DNA from: an uncultured Collinsella sp.
GTDB taxonomy: Bacteria > Actinomycetota > Coriobacteriia > Coriobacteriales > Coriobacteriaceae
Assembly: GCA_958427355.1 (NCBI GenBank)
Contig: CAUACA010000013.1
Location: forward strand, 1-54,901
Direction of reading: 5' to 3'
Length of the DNA stretch: 54,901 nucleotides
A program made the position numbers and the translations under genes. A model generated the notes under the pieces. That model was not told where the DNA came from and ran no database searches. It saw nothing but the letters and a program-made list of their open reading frames with translations. Below, piece by piece: positions 24,188-33,264 of this stretch (positions are counted from its first letter, which is position 1; every line of letters begins with the position of its first letter).

Positions 24188-25969
24188 ATGGCGAGCACCG
24201 GAATCGATGAGAAGTTCATGCGCGAGGCGCTGGCGGAGGCGCGTACCGCCGCGGCGGTGGGCGAGGTGCCGATCGGCGCCGTAGTGGTGCGCGCGGGTGA
24301 GATCGTCGCGCGGGCGCATAATCGCCGCGAGCTCGACCAGGACCCTTCGGCGCATGCCGAGTTTGCGGCCCTATGCGCCGCCGCGCGGTCGCTCGGTCGT
24401 TGGCGCCTTTCCGATTGCACGGTCTATGTAACGCTCGAGCCCTGCTGCATGTGCGCGGGGCTTATGGTTAACGCGCGCGTGGGGCGCTGCGTGTACGGCG
24501 CGTCCGATGCTAAAGCGGGCGCTCTGGGGTCGCTATACGACCTGAATGCCGATTCGCGCCTGAATCATCGGTTTAACGTACATGCCGGCGTGCTGGCGGA
24601 TGAGTGTCGTGAGGTGTTGAGCGGCTATTTTAGTGGGCTGCGTGGCACCGATGGTGCTGGCTGCGGTTGTGGGGCCGATCTTGAGGCGCATACCGCCCAC
24701 GCCGAGGCGCTTGCGGGTGTCGAAGATACTGCCGTTGGGGCGGTCGATTTTGGTGCCGCGTGCCGCCGGCCCCGCCGTGTGCAGCTGGCGATCGACTCCT
24801 TTAAGGGCAGCGTTTCGAGCGCGCAGGCGGAGGAGGCCGTTGCCGAAGGTGTGCGCCGCGTGTGGCCCGATGCCCAGGTAAGCGCGCTGCCGCTGGCGGA
24901 TGGCGGCGAGGGAACGCTCGATGCCGTTGCCGCGTGCGGCGGTGAGGTCGTGGCATGTGAAGTCGCAGGCCCTCTGGGCGACTGTGTGTCTGCCCGGATG
25001 CTGGTGGACGGCGAGCACGAGTCGGCTGTAATCGAGATGGCCGAGGCGGCGGGTATTGGGTATTCGCCTTGCACAGAGCCGGCGGCGTTGGCCGCTACGA
25101 CCTATGGCGTGGGCGAGTTCATGCTTCGAGCGGTTCGTGCTGGGGCAAAGACTATCTATATTGGTCTGGGCGGCAGTGCCACCAACGACGGTGGCGCCGG
25201 CATGCTGCAGGCGCTGGGCGCGCGTGTGGTCGATGATCAGGGCTGCGATGTCGCCCCCGGTCTTGCGGGCCTTGAACACGTGGCGAGCGTTGATTTGGCG
25301 CCGGCGCTGCAGGCTTTGGATGGCGCTCGTATCGTTGTGCTTTCGGATGTCGAGAATCCGCTCGTAGGGCGTCGCGGCGCACTGGCGGTGTTTGGCGGGC
25401 AGAAGGGTCTGCCGGCGGATGATGCCGAGGCGCTGCGCAGGTACGACAGCTGGATGGTCGGCTACGGCCGCCTGCTCGATGCGGCAATTACCGGGGTGCG
25501 GGCTCAGGGATTGTTGCGCCTGCCCGAGGGTGCGCGGACATTTTGCTCGGTGCTCGGCGTGCCCGGCGCGGGTGCTGCCGGTGGCTTGGGCGCGGCGTTA
25601 CTGGCGCTCGGTGCGGAGCTACGCTCGGGCGTGGAGACGGTGCTCGATCTGATTGGGTTTGACGAACGCATGCGTGATGTCGACCTGGTCATAACGGGCG
25701 AGGGCAATATGGACGAGCAGTCCGCCGCCGGTAAGGCGCCGGTTGGTGTGGCTCGCCGCGCCAAGCGATATGGCAAACCGGTGGTTGCCGTCGTGGGTGG
25801 TCGCGCCGTCAACCTGGATGCGGTGTGTGAGCAGGGTATTGACTTGGTTTTGCCGATTTGCCGCAAGCCCATGGACCTGGAGCAGGCACTCGAACCACGG
25901 GAAGCCACTGCCAACCTCATCTGTGCCGGCGAGTCAGCCGCCCAAGCCTATGACCTCGCTCGCCTCTAA
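24188..25969 (+). CDS. TadA-type tRNA adenosine deaminase fused to a glycerate kinase
   Basis: This 593-aa protein combines two full-length enzymes. Residues 1-155 are a TadA-like zinc deaminase: HAE at 56-58 gives the zinc His and catalytic Glu, and PCCMC at 85-89 gives the two zinc cysteines. TadA converts A34 to inosine in tRNA-Arg(ACG). After a Cys/Ala-rich linker, residues about 197-593 are a type 1 (GarK/GlxK) glycerate kinase with AIDSFKGSVSSAQ, PLADGGEGTLDA, GLGGSATNDGGAGML and DLVITGEGNMDEQS. The reading frame is continuous and the linker shows no sign of a sequencing join. The ATG at 24188 follows GGGAAGG. I know of no functional link between the two activities. Confidence 0.9.
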   Translation: MASTGIDEKFMREALAEARTAAAVGEVPIGAVVVRAGEIVARAHNRRELDQDPSAHAEFAALCAAARSLGRWRLSDCTVYVTLEPCCMCAGLMVNARVGRCVYGASDAKAGALGSLYDLNADSRLNHRFNVHAGVLADECREVLSGYFSGLRGTDGAGCGCGADLEAHTAHAEALAGVEDTAVGAVDFGAACRRPRRVQLAIDSFKGSVSSAQAEEAVAEGVRRVWPDAQVSALPLADGGEGTLDAVAACGGEVVACEVAGPLGDCVSARMLVDGEHESAVIEMAEAAGIGYSPCTEPAALAATTYGVGEFMLRAVRAGAKTIYIGLGGSATNDGGAGMLQALGARVVDDQGCDVAPGLAGLEHVASVDLAPALQALDGARIVVLSDVENPLVGRRGALAVFGGQKGLPADDAEALRRYDSWMVGYGRLLDAAITGVRAQGLLRLPEGARTFCSVLGVPGAGAAGGLGAALLALGAELRSGVETVLDLIGFDERMRDVDLVITGEGNMDEQSAAGKAPVGVARRAKRYGKPVVAVVGGRAVNLDAVCEQGIDLVLPICRKPMDLEQALEPREATANLICAGESAAQAYDLARL

Positions 25970-25984
25970 GGCCTATCTCCCTAT

Positions 25985-26053
25985 AAGTTGCGGTGGAATA
26001 CGGAGTGTTTTTGCCTTTAAGGGGCCAATTCAGTCCGTATTCCACCGCAACTT
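25985..26053. repeat. Inverted-repeat unit with AAGTTGCGGTGGAATACGG arms, family E copy 1
   Basis: A perfect 19-bp inverted repeat (25985-26003 and 26035-26053) encloses a weaker inner stem of TTGCC-type sequence. A second unit with nearly the same arms is at 42887-42953, and a half copy (TTTCACCGCAACTT) is at about 3700-3714. It begins 15 bases after the stop of the fusion gene. Confidence 0.8.
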
Positions 26054-26105
26054 CGAGAATGGCCATTCGAGGTTGGCCGCCTTGTGCCTTGGGTCGGACC
26101 GTTTG

Positions 26106-26263
26106 CCACGAAATGCGACCATCTACTACGTTAAACCGGCCACCTTCGACCATCCCGGAATTTGCAAAAACAAAACCGCAGGTAAAAAGCTTGCCGATTT
26201 TCGAAAAAGCCGGCTATGGTTGACCCCTGCGGCCTAAACGTAGTAGATGGGCCCTTTCTGTGG
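26106..26263. mobile_element. MITE-like unit, family C copy 1
   Basis: This 158-bp element has inverted ends built on CCACGAAATG and ATCTACTACGTT. A second 157-bp copy lies in opposite orientation at 49930-50086 and aligns along its length, including the internal ACCGCAGGTA and GACCATC blocks. It has no coding capacity. It probably moved by a transposase supplied elsewhere. Confidence 0.7.
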
Positions 26264-26344
26264 TGCGGCACCAAGCCGGTCATTTTGGGATCGGACTATT
26301 TTGACTACTCATTGGCTGCTCTGGCAATCGGGCTGCAAAAGTAG

Positions 26345-26374
26345 TCAAAAAAGCTCCGTCCCAAATTAGCTACC
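26345..26374. repeat. Partial GTCCC-core hairpin, copy j
   Basis: The stretch AGCTCCGTCCCAAATTAGCT repeats the core and right arm of copy e at 13622-13660. The left arm here is a diverged GTAGTCAAAA that pairs poorly. Confidence 0.5.
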
Positions 26375-26403
26375 TTGCTCTGGCGGGCGGGAGCAGGTAA
26401 GAT
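26375..26403 (+). promoter_or_regulatory. Promoter of ffs
   Basis: TTGCTC (26375-26380) and TAAGAT (26398-26403) are 17 bases apart and about seven bases before the predicted 5' end of the SRP RNA. Confidence 0.6.
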
Positions 26404-26410
26404 ATACCGA

Positions 26411-26527
26411 GCGCCTAGCGCGTTCGATGGGTTCGGATGACGACATGTTCCGAATCTGGTCAGGTCCGGAAGGAAGCAGCCATAAGGAGCCTCTGTCGGG
26501 CATCCGAATCCATCGAGCGCACGGGCG
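26411..26527 (+). ncRNA. ffs: Signal recognition particle RNA, small bacterial (4.5S) type
   Basis: The universal SRP domain IV sequence GGTCAGGTCCGGAAGGAAGC is present (26458 on), with the internal AGCAG and GGTCAGG asymmetric loops that bind Ffh. The arms from about 26418 (GCGCGTTCGATGGGTTCGGATG with a few extra bases) and to 26520 (CATCCGAATCCATCGAGCGC) pair to form the long hairpin. It ends in GGGCGTTTTTT. Exact ends are estimated. Confidence 0.95.
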
Positions 26528-26546
26528 TTTTTTGGTGCCGTGACAT

Positions 26547-26641
26547 GGCCCGGCCGGCGGCGAGGTGTTTGGTGTCTCGCTGGTCCTCGGCTTCGCCTGC
26601 GGGATCGCTCGACTACCAAACACCTCGCCGCCGACCGGGCC
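26547..26641. repeat. Very long hairpin downstream of ffs
   Basis: Outer arms 26547-26573 and 26615-26641 pair over 27 bases with one mismatch. The interior folds further around GGCTTCGCC, a UUCG-type tip. It has no T-run. Similar in design to 22239-22349, 34419-34547 and 47347-47418, although the stem sequence differs. Confidence 0.8.
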
Positions 26642-26783
26642 CCGTCGTCCAATAATCATCCGTAAAGGCGCGTTTATCTAATTTAAATCTATCCCTTGTG
26701 GAATGCGGCTTGCTGGTGTTGTCTGGGCATTGATGGCTACGTGGTTCAAGAGGCGGCGGTGCTGTTGCTTGAATTTTTGCAGT

Positions 26784-26826
26784 TAAAGAGGCTCGTTTCC
26801 CTAGGTTGGGGAAACGAGCCTCTTTT
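26784..26826. terminator. Terminator hairpin after the ffs region
   Basis: AAAGAGGCTCGTTTCCC and GGGAAACGAGCCTCTTT form a 17-bp stem around TAGGTTG, with a T-run on the plus strand. It also lies 45 bases beyond the stop of the minus-strand surface-protein gene and could serve it. Confidence 0.85.
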
Positions 26827-26870
26827 TGTCTCTGGGCTTGTGGATTGGTGAAGGCAGAATGCTCTGTCGG

Positions 26871-27885
26871 CTATTTTGAGTTCTTGATGCGGCGTGTGGC
26901 TGTGGCGGTTATTCCGAGTCCCATGGCGGCGATTCCTGCGAGTGCTATTGCGCTCGGTGCTGTGTCGCCCGTGTTCGCGAGCTTGCCGGCGGTCGTATTT
27001 GCTTGCTTGCCGCTGCTCGAGTTCGCCTGCTTGGTGGAGCTTGGTAGGGCGTCTTTGCCGGTTGCAGGTGAGGCAACGGGCGGTGTCGCCTCGGCGGGTT
27101 GCGTTGAGCCGGAGGGAGGCGTCGTCTCGGTCGGTTTCGTTATCTCGGGCGAGGTTGCCTTGTCTGCCGCGGCCTTTGCCTCTTCGTATGCCTTGCAGGC
27201 GTCGTCATAGGCCGCTTGCGCCTTTTCCAAATCGCCGAGGAGCGCATTTCGCTTGGCTATGTCCTCGTCGATGTGGGCTTTAGCTTCCTTTGCCTCACTT
27301 TCGAAATACTGAACCTGTTTTTCCTGGCTTTCGAGCCGGCGTTGGTAGCGGTGAAGATCATCTTCACAAGATTCTTCTCGCCTTTCTGCCGTCATGATCT
27401 CCATGCGCAACTGCTTAATATGCTCCTTAATAGCTGTGCTGGGCTCCTCGCCGCCGAGTGCTTCAAGTGCCTTATCTAATTCTGCCTGAAGGCCGCTTGT
27501 CCGGTTGTGGGCCTCATCGTATTTGGCTTGGGCTGCATCGACGTTCGCTTGCATGGCGGGAAGGGGTTTCCTCCGTTTGGCGGCTTCCGCCACCACCATG
27601 TCGTAGAGTTCTTGAAATGCGGCAATGTCATCATCGATTTCCGCAATTTTCTCGGGACTTGCGGCGTCTTTTGCGGCCTCGAGGGTTTTTGAGCGCTTCC
27701 TGCATGGCTGCATACGCTTTTTCTTTTGCGGCGGCCGCGTCTTCCGTCTGCAAGGCAACTGCACCGGTGGGGGCGCTGGTTTCTGCCGCGATCGCCGTTA
27801 CGGGGGCGATTCCCGCGACAAGTGCCGCGGAAAGGGCGATGCCCACAGTTGCTCGTCTTGCTCTTCTTGCGAGAATGTCGTTCAT
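26871..27885 (-). pseudogene. Sortase-anchored coiled-coil surface protein with a frameshift
   Basis: The gene starts at the ATG at 27885. A signal peptide (VGIALSAALVAGIAPVTAIA then AETSAPTG) is followed by helical sequence ending MQEALK in frame one. The reading frame then continues in another frame as TLEAAKDAASPEKIAEIDDD. The switch falls in a run of five adenines on the coding strand (27686-27690); removing one base restores a single ORF of about 338 residues. The restored protein has a long coiled coil (about 65-230), a Thr/Pro/Ser-rich stalk, and a C-terminal sorting signal LANTGD plus hydrophobic helix and RRIKNSK. LAxTG is the class E sortase type of Actinobacteria. The frameshift could be real decay, phase variation or a sequencing error. 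Confidence 0.8.
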
Positions 27886-28095
27886 CTCGGCACCTCATTT
27901 CAAGGGTCGGCGACTAACTTGGTAGCACTAATGTAAATATACCATGCTAGTTGACCCGACACTGGCTGGGTGTGCGCGTATACCCCTCTGAAAACTGAAT
28001 CCCGTTAGAAATGACGAGTTGTTTACGCTTCTTTTGGGGTGGCGGTACTATCATGGTTCGAATTGAATGTGGATGATGATGGGGAGCGCCTATAC

Positions 28096-29970
28096 ATGAT
28101 TGAGCTGCTCAGGCGTTTTGGTGGTAAGTTTCGCCGGTATATGGTGATTGGCCCTGCGTGCAAGCTGATCGAAGTGATCTTTGACCTGCTGACGCCGCTG
28201 GTGATTGCCCAGATGATCGATAAGGGTATTGGCGCACACGATGTCAACGTCGTCGCCCACTACGGTATGCTGCTTGGCGCCATGGCTGTAATCGGCATCT
28301 CGTTTACGCTCGTCTGCCAAAAGATGGCGGCGCTCACCTCGCAGGGCATGGGCACCGATATCCGCGGTGCGCTCTACCAGCACATCAACAAGTTGAGCTA
28401 TGCCGAACTCGACCGCTTTGGCACGCCGTCGCTCATCACGCGCATCACCAACGACGTCAACCAGGTGCAGCTCGCTGTGGCGCTGGGCGTACGCATGCTC
28501 ATCCGCTGGCCCTTCTTGGCGGTGGGCTCTATGTGCGCGGCCCTTGCCATCGACCTTAAGCTCGGCATGATCTTCTTGATCTGCACGCCCGCTATCGGCC
28601 TGGTGTTTTGGTTTGTCATGGCGCGCTGTATCCCGTATTACAGGCAGCTGCAGGCAAAGCTCGACCGCATCGCGCTTATCTGCCGCGAGGGGCTTTCGGG
28701 CGCCCGCGTTGTTCGCGCCTTTGTGCGTGAGGACCACGAGCGCGAGCGTTTTGCCCAAGCCGCCGATGACCAGGCCAATACTGCCATCGCGGTGGGCAAG
28801 CTCTCGTCGATCCTTAATCCCGTCACGTTTCTTGTGATGAACCTGGGCGTGTGCGCCATCCTGTGGGTGGGCGGCATCCAGGTCAACGTGGGCGAGCTTA
28901 CGCAGGGCCAGGTCATGGCGTTTGTGAACTACATGACGCAGACCCTGACCTCCATCGTGTACGTCGCCAACCTGGTCGTGGTCTTTACCAAGGCGAGCGC
29001 GAGTGCTTCGCGTATCAACGAGGTGCTCAACTGCGAGCCGAGCATCACCGACGAGGGCAATCAGTCGGTTGCGCTGCCCAAGCCGAGCGAACTGGCGGGT
29101 GGCGCTGTTCCGGTCCCCGCGCTGAGCTTGAGCCATGCGAGCTTCTCCTTTGGCGCGGGCGCGGCAAATGCCGTCAACGATGTGACCCTGGAGCTCCCGC
29201 TGGGCAAGACGCTTGGCATTATCGGCGGTACGGGTAGCGGCAAGTCCACGCTCGTCTCGCTTATTCCGCGCCTATATGATGCGGGTACCGGCAGCGTGAG
29301 CGTGATGGGCGCCGACGTGCGCACCTGGCCGCTCGACCAGTTGCGCCGTGTGGTCGCGACTGTTCCGCAGCGCGCGTCGCTGGTGAGCGGCACCATCCGC
29401 AGCAACCTGACCTGGCGTGACGAGACGGCGACCGACGAGGAGCTCTGGGCAGTGCTCGACATGGCGCAGGCGAGCGAGTTCGTGCGCAACAAGCCGCAGG
29501 GGCTCGACGCCCCGGTCGAGGCGGGCGGCAAGAACTTTAGCGGTGGCCAGCGCCAGCGTCTGACCATCGCGCGTGCTCTGGTGGGCTCGCCGCAGGTTCT
29601 GATCATGGATGACTCCGCCTCGGCGCTCGACTTTAAGACCGACGCGGCGCTTCGCCATGCCATTCGCGAGCGCAGTGTGCGCGGTGCCGCCAAGGGCGGG
29701 CTGCCGCTCACGACCGTCATCGTAAGCCAGCGCGTCTCGACCGTGCGCGATGCCGACATGATCTGCGTACTCGACCACGGCTCGGTTGCGGGCCTGGGCA
29801 CGCATGACGAGCTGTACGCGACCTGCCAGCTCTATCGCGAGATCTGCCAGTCGCAGCTGCGCCGCGAGGAGCTCGAGGGCCAGCAGGGGAGTGCGGCGCC
29901 CACGTCCGTCCCAAGTCCCGCGTCCGCCCCGGCTGCCCCGGCATCCACTTGCGCAAAGGAGGGCTGCTAA
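28096..29970 (+). CDS. ABC exporter half-transporter, degenerate-site subunit (pair 2)
   Basis: This 624-aa protein has six membrane segments and an ATPase. The signature is canonical NFSGGQ (480-485). Walker B is IMDDS with Asp506 at the catalytic Glu position, the same change as in the first exporter pair. The C-terminus has a 40-residue Ala/Pro/Ser tail not seen in pair 1, ending KEGC. The ATG at 28096 follows GGGGAG. The partner gene begins at the base after this stop codon. No regulator gene is adjacent, unlike pair 1. Confidence 0.92.
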   Translation: MIELLRRFGGKFRRYMVIGPACKLIEVIFDLLTPLVIAQMIDKGIGAHDVNVVAHYGMLLGAMAVIGISFTLVCQKMAALTSQGMGTDIRGALYQHINKLSYAELDRFGTPSLITRITNDVNQVQLAVALGVRMLIRWPFLAVGSMCAALAIDLKLGMIFLICTPAIGLVFWFVMARCIPYYRQLQAKLDRIALICREGLSGARVVRAFVREDHERERFAQAADDQANTAIAVGKLSSILNPVTFLVMNLGVCAILWVGGIQVNVGELTQGQVMAFVNYMTQTLTSIVYVANLVVVFTKASASASRINEVLNCEPSITDEGNQSVALPKPSELAGGAVPVPALSLSHASFSFGAGAANAVNDVTLELPLGKTLGIIGGTGSGKSTLVSLIPRLYDAGTGSVSVMGADVRTWPLDQLRRVVATVPQRASLVSGTIRSNLTWRDETATDEELWAVLDMAQASEFVRNKPQGLDAPVEAGGKNFSGGQRQRLTIARALVGSPQVLIMDDSASALDFKTDAALRHAIRERSVRGAAKGGLPLTTVIVSQRVSTVRDADMICVLDHGSVAGLGTHDELYATCQLYREICQSQLRREELEGQQGSAAPTSVPSPASAPAAPASTCAKEGC

Positions 29971-31830
29971 ATGAATCCGTACACTTCCTCCGGTTCGGTC
30001 GCCACGATGACGGCCAACGTGTCCGGTAACGATAACCTCAACGACCTGGGCGACGGTCCGCGCCAGCTCGGCGATCCCGAGCGCTATCCCGTGGGTGCGG
30101 TGACCCGCCGCCTGCTGGGCTATGTTCGCCCGCATCGCATTTCGTTTGTGGCATCGTTTTTGAGTGCCGCCGTCTCGGTGATCCTGCAGCTCTACACGCC
30201 CATCCTCATTGGCGAGGGTATCGACCTGATCGTTGCCGCGGGCCAGGTTGACTTCGATGCGCTGCTGCCGCTTGTTACCAAACTCGCGCTCGTCGTGGTG
30301 GGGGCCGCGGCCTTCCAGTGGCTACAGGGCTATTGCGTTAACCGCCTGTCCTACGAAACGGTTCGCGACATGCGCGTGGAGGCGAGCGATAAGCTCAGCC
30401 GTATGCCGCTCAGCTTTATCGACAGCCATGCCCACGGCGACCTTATGAGCCGCGTGGTCAACGACGTCGATCAGGTGGGCGACGGTCTGCTGCAGGGCTT
30501 TACGCAGCTCTTCACCGGTGTTATCACCATCGTGGGCACGCTCGCGTTTATGCTCTCCATTAACCTGACCATGACGCTCGTGGTGGTGCTCGTCACGCCG
30601 CTTTCCATCTTTGCTGCCGGTGCTATTGCCAAGCTCTCCAACAAGAGCTTTACGGCTCAGCAGCGCATTCAAGGGCAGCTCGGTGGTCATATCGAGGAGT
30701 ACGTAGGCGAGCAAAAGCTTGTCGACGCCTTTGCCTATGGTCCCAACGCCCAGCAGCGCTTCGATGCCCTCAATGCCGAGCTCTACACCGCGGGCGAGCG
30801 CGCGCAGTTTATGGGCTCGCTCTCCAACCCCGGCACGCGCTTTATCAATAACATCATCTATGCCGTGGTCGCTGTGATCGGCTGCGTGGGCGTGATCACG
30901 GGCGTGCCGGCGGCGCTTACGGTGGGCGGCGTGCAGATCTTCCTGTCCTATGCCAACCAGTACACCAAGCCGTTCAACGAGGTCACCAACGTCATTACGC
31001 AGATCCAGACGGCGTATGCCTCGGCGCGCCGCATGTTTGCACTGCTTGACGCGCGCGAGCAGGAACCCGATGCGCCGGATGCCGTGGAACTTGCCGCCCC
31101 GAAGGGCGAGGTTTCGTTTGAGCATGTGGACTTTAGCTATGTGCCCGACCGCAAACTGCTGCAGGACATCTGCATCGAGGCCAAGCCCGGCATGCGCTTT
31201 GCCCTGGTCGGCCCCACGGGCTGTGGCAAGACAACGCTCATCAACCTGCTGCTGCGCTTTTACGATATCGATGCTGGTCGCATTGCGGTCGATGGCCGGT
31301 CTTCGCGTGACTACACGCGCGCAAGCCTGCGCCGTGCCTTTGGCATGGTGCTGCAAGATACCTGGCTGTTCGAGGGCACGGTGGCGGAAAACATCGCCTA
31401 CGGCTGTCCCGATGCAACGCGCGAACAGGTTATCGAGGCCGCCAAGCGCGCGCATGCGCACAAGTTTATCGTGCAGCTGCCAGGCGGCTACGACACGGTG
31501 ATTGGCGAGGACGGCGGCACGTTTAGCCAAGGCCAAAAGCAGCTGCTGTGCATCGCGCGCGTCATGCTCACCGACCCGGCGATTTTGCTGCTGGACGAGG
31601 CGACCTCGAGCATCGATACCCGCACCGAGTTACAGGTGCAGGCGGCATTCGACGAGCTCATGGCCGGTCGCACAAGCTTTGTCGTGGCGCACCGCCTGAG
31701 CACCGTCCGCAACGCCGACTGCATTCTGGTGATGCGCGACGGGCAGATTATCGAGCGCGGCACGCACGACGAGCTGCTAGCGGCAGGCGGCTTCTACGCC
31801 GAACTCTACCGCAGCCAATTCGCCCAGTGA
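29971..31830 (+). CDS. ABC exporter half-transporter, consensus-site subunit (pair 2)
   Basis: This 619-aa partner of the preceding subunit has an ATG immediately after the upstream TAA and AAAGGAGGG as ribosome binding site, so translation is coupled. Walker A is GPTGCGKTT, and Walker B LLDEATSS has the catalytic Glu543. The signature is degenerate TFSQGQ (517-522). This mirrors pair 1 and supports a heterodimer with one active ATP site. A short polar N-terminal tail of about 45 residues precedes the first membrane segment. Confidence 0.92.
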   Translation: MNPYTSSGSVATMTANVSGNDNLNDLGDGPRQLGDPERYPVGAVTRRLLGYVRPHRISFVASFLSAAVSVILQLYTPILIGEGIDLIVAAGQVDFDALLPLVTKLALVVVGAAAFQWLQGYCVNRLSYETVRDMRVEASDKLSRMPLSFIDSHAHGDLMSRVVNDVDQVGDGLLQGFTQLFTGVITIVGTLAFMLSINLTMTLVVVLVTPLSIFAAGAIAKLSNKSFTAQQRIQGQLGGHIEEYVGEQKLVDAFAYGPNAQQRFDALNAELYTAGERAQFMGSLSNPGTRFINNIIYAVVAVIGCVGVITGVPAALTVGGVQIFLSYANQYTKPFNEVTNVITQIQTAYASARRMFALLDAREQEPDAPDAVELAAPKGEVSFEHVDFSYVPDRKLLQDICIEAKPGMRFALVGPTGCGKTTLINLLLRFYDIDAGRIAVDGRSSRDYTRASLRRAFGMVLQDTWLFEGTVAENIAYGCPDATREQVIEAAKRAHAHKFIVQLPGGYDTVIGEDGGTFSQGQKQLLCIARVMLTDPAILLLDEATSSIDTRTELQVQAAFDELMAGRTSFVVAHRLSTVRNADCILVMRDGQIIERGTHDELLAAGGFYAELYRSQFAQ

Positions 31831-31858
31831 GCAAGCCCGTGGGGCATGTAATGCAGCG

Positions 31859-33124
31859 CTAGGGCGCGAGTGTGTCAGCGGGGGCAACGATAATGCCCTC
31901 GGGCGTTGTGTGGGCCGGCATGCCGAACCCGATGACGATGAGCTTGGCCGCGGGCGGTCTCTCGCCACGCTCGACAAGTTTGCGCTCGAGTCGAAGCAGG
32001 TTTGCAGATGCCTCGGGGATCTGCGGACTTCCGAGTTTTACTTCCACGGCAATCCAAGTTCCATCGCGCCTGTGTATAACGGCGTCGACTTCGAGATCGT
32101 CGGCGTCGTGGTAGTGGGACACCGACGAGTCGTTTGCGGCTGCATAGACCTTAAGGTCGTGCAGGACGAGGGATTCGAAGAGCAGTCCCAGCGTCTTCGG
32201 GTCAGATGCCAATGATTCCGGATTTGCTCCGAGCAGCGCAACGGCAAGCGAAGGGTCGGCAAGGTGCCTTTTTGCGCTTTGCCGCAGCTTTACCGGCGAC
32301 CTGAGCGCCGGATGCCAAGCTGGGATATCATCGATGATATTGATTCGTCTCAGAGCATCCATGTATCTGGAGACCGAATTCTTCGAAACGCCGGTACCGA
32401 TATCTTTGTCGATGGACTTCGATCCGGCAAGCGTCGACTCATTTCGCGCAAGCGATGTCAAAAGAGACCTGACCTTGACCGGATCACGCTTAACGCCGTC
32501 AGTTCTAGAAACATCCGATTCGCATACGCCATCAACATAAGCAGCGGCAATCCGCATGGCATTTTCAGTTGTTTTTCCCATCGCTTGAGGCCAACCGCCA
32601 CGACACAGCAAATCGGCGATACCGGAGATGCCGGCAATCGATCCGACTGCCTGCTTAGCAGGATGACCTGAAAGCAGCGCTCCGATAGTGACTAAGCCAG
32701 AAGAAACGCCAAGCTCGAACAGCGTCATGGTATCCATTCGCAACCTTGCTATTCGTCCAACGCCACTATGCATCGGCTGCTTCGAATCTCGCGGCGTTGC
32801 TGAGCCCGTAAGAATAAACTGTCCGGATTCTCCCTGTCTTGCGTCACACTCGAAACGTACGGCATCCCACAGCTTTGGCTCTTCCTGCCATTCATCGATG
32901 AGCCTAGGAGAGGGTCCTGCTATTGCCTGTGCTGGATCGATCTGAGCCAGCTGGAGGGCGGCAAAATTACCAGTTGGATCGGAAAGAGACAAGGATGATC
33001 TAGCAAAACGTTTTGCCGTAGTGGTCTTTCCGCACCACTTTGGGCCTTGAATGAGAACCGCACCGAAGATATCGAGATTATGCCTGATTACCTTATCGAT
33101 GCATCTGTCTACATATCTATCCAT
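31859..33124 (-). CDS. AAA_14/DUF4143-family ATP-binding protein
   Basis: This 421-aa protein has a P-loop GPKWCGKTT from residue 27 and a Walker B-like RLIDEWQEEPKLWD. The sensor region FILTGSATP follows, and a C-terminal DUF4143 domain includes a nuclease-like VDAVIHRRDGTWIAVEVKLG, similar to the D-ExK core of restriction-type folds. The family is widespread in gut bacteria, often in many paralogues, and its role is unknown. GAAGGAGG decides the start at 33124. Base composition is less GC-rich than the neighbours, which suggests transfer. Four 23-bp iterons lie 49 bases upstream of its start codon. Confidence 0.88.
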   Translation of the reverse strand: MDRYVDRCIDKVIRHNLDIFGAVLIQGPKWCGKTTTAKRFARSSLSLSDPTGNFAALQLAQIDPAQAIAGPSPRLIDEWQEEPKLWDAVRFECDARQGESGQFILTGSATPRDSKQPMHSGVGRIARLRMDTMTLFELGVSSGLVTIGALLSGHPAKQAVGSIAGISGIADLLCRGGWPQAMGKTTENAMRIAAAYVDGVCESDVSRTDGVKRDPVKVRSLLTSLARNESTLAGSKSIDKDIGTGVSKNSVSRYMDALRRINIIDDIPAWHPALRSPVKLRQSAKRHLADPSLAVALLGANPESLASDPKTLGLLFESLVLHDLKVYAAANDSSVSHYHDADDLEVDAVIHRRDGTWIAVEVKLGSPQIPEASANLLRLERKLVERGERPPAAKLIVIGFGMPAHTTPEGIIVAPADTLAP

Positions 33125-33172
33125 ACTGCCTCCTTCTTTAATTGCTTTGATTATGTATTCTACCAGCAACGT

Positions 33173-33264
33173 GGTGACGATTAACGATAATTTGAGGTGA
33201 TGATTAACGGAGAATTATGGTGACGATTGATGGCATATTATGGTGACGATTGTCATTGATTCGG
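33173..33264. repeat. Four tandem 23-bp iterons at the DUF4143 gene promoter
   Basis: GGTGACGATT or a one-base variant (GGTGATGATT) begins at 33173, 33196, 33219 and 33242, exactly 23 bases apart. The units share the frame GGTGAYGATTRAYGG followed by an AT-rich half; the last unit diverges after the first 11 bases. A 23-base period is close to two helical turns, so all sites face nearly the same side of the DNA. Confidence 0.85.

Noticed and set aside
33173..33264. CRISPR or simple minisatellite
   Set aside because: The units are directly adjacent with no spacers, and the position at a promoter fits iterons better.
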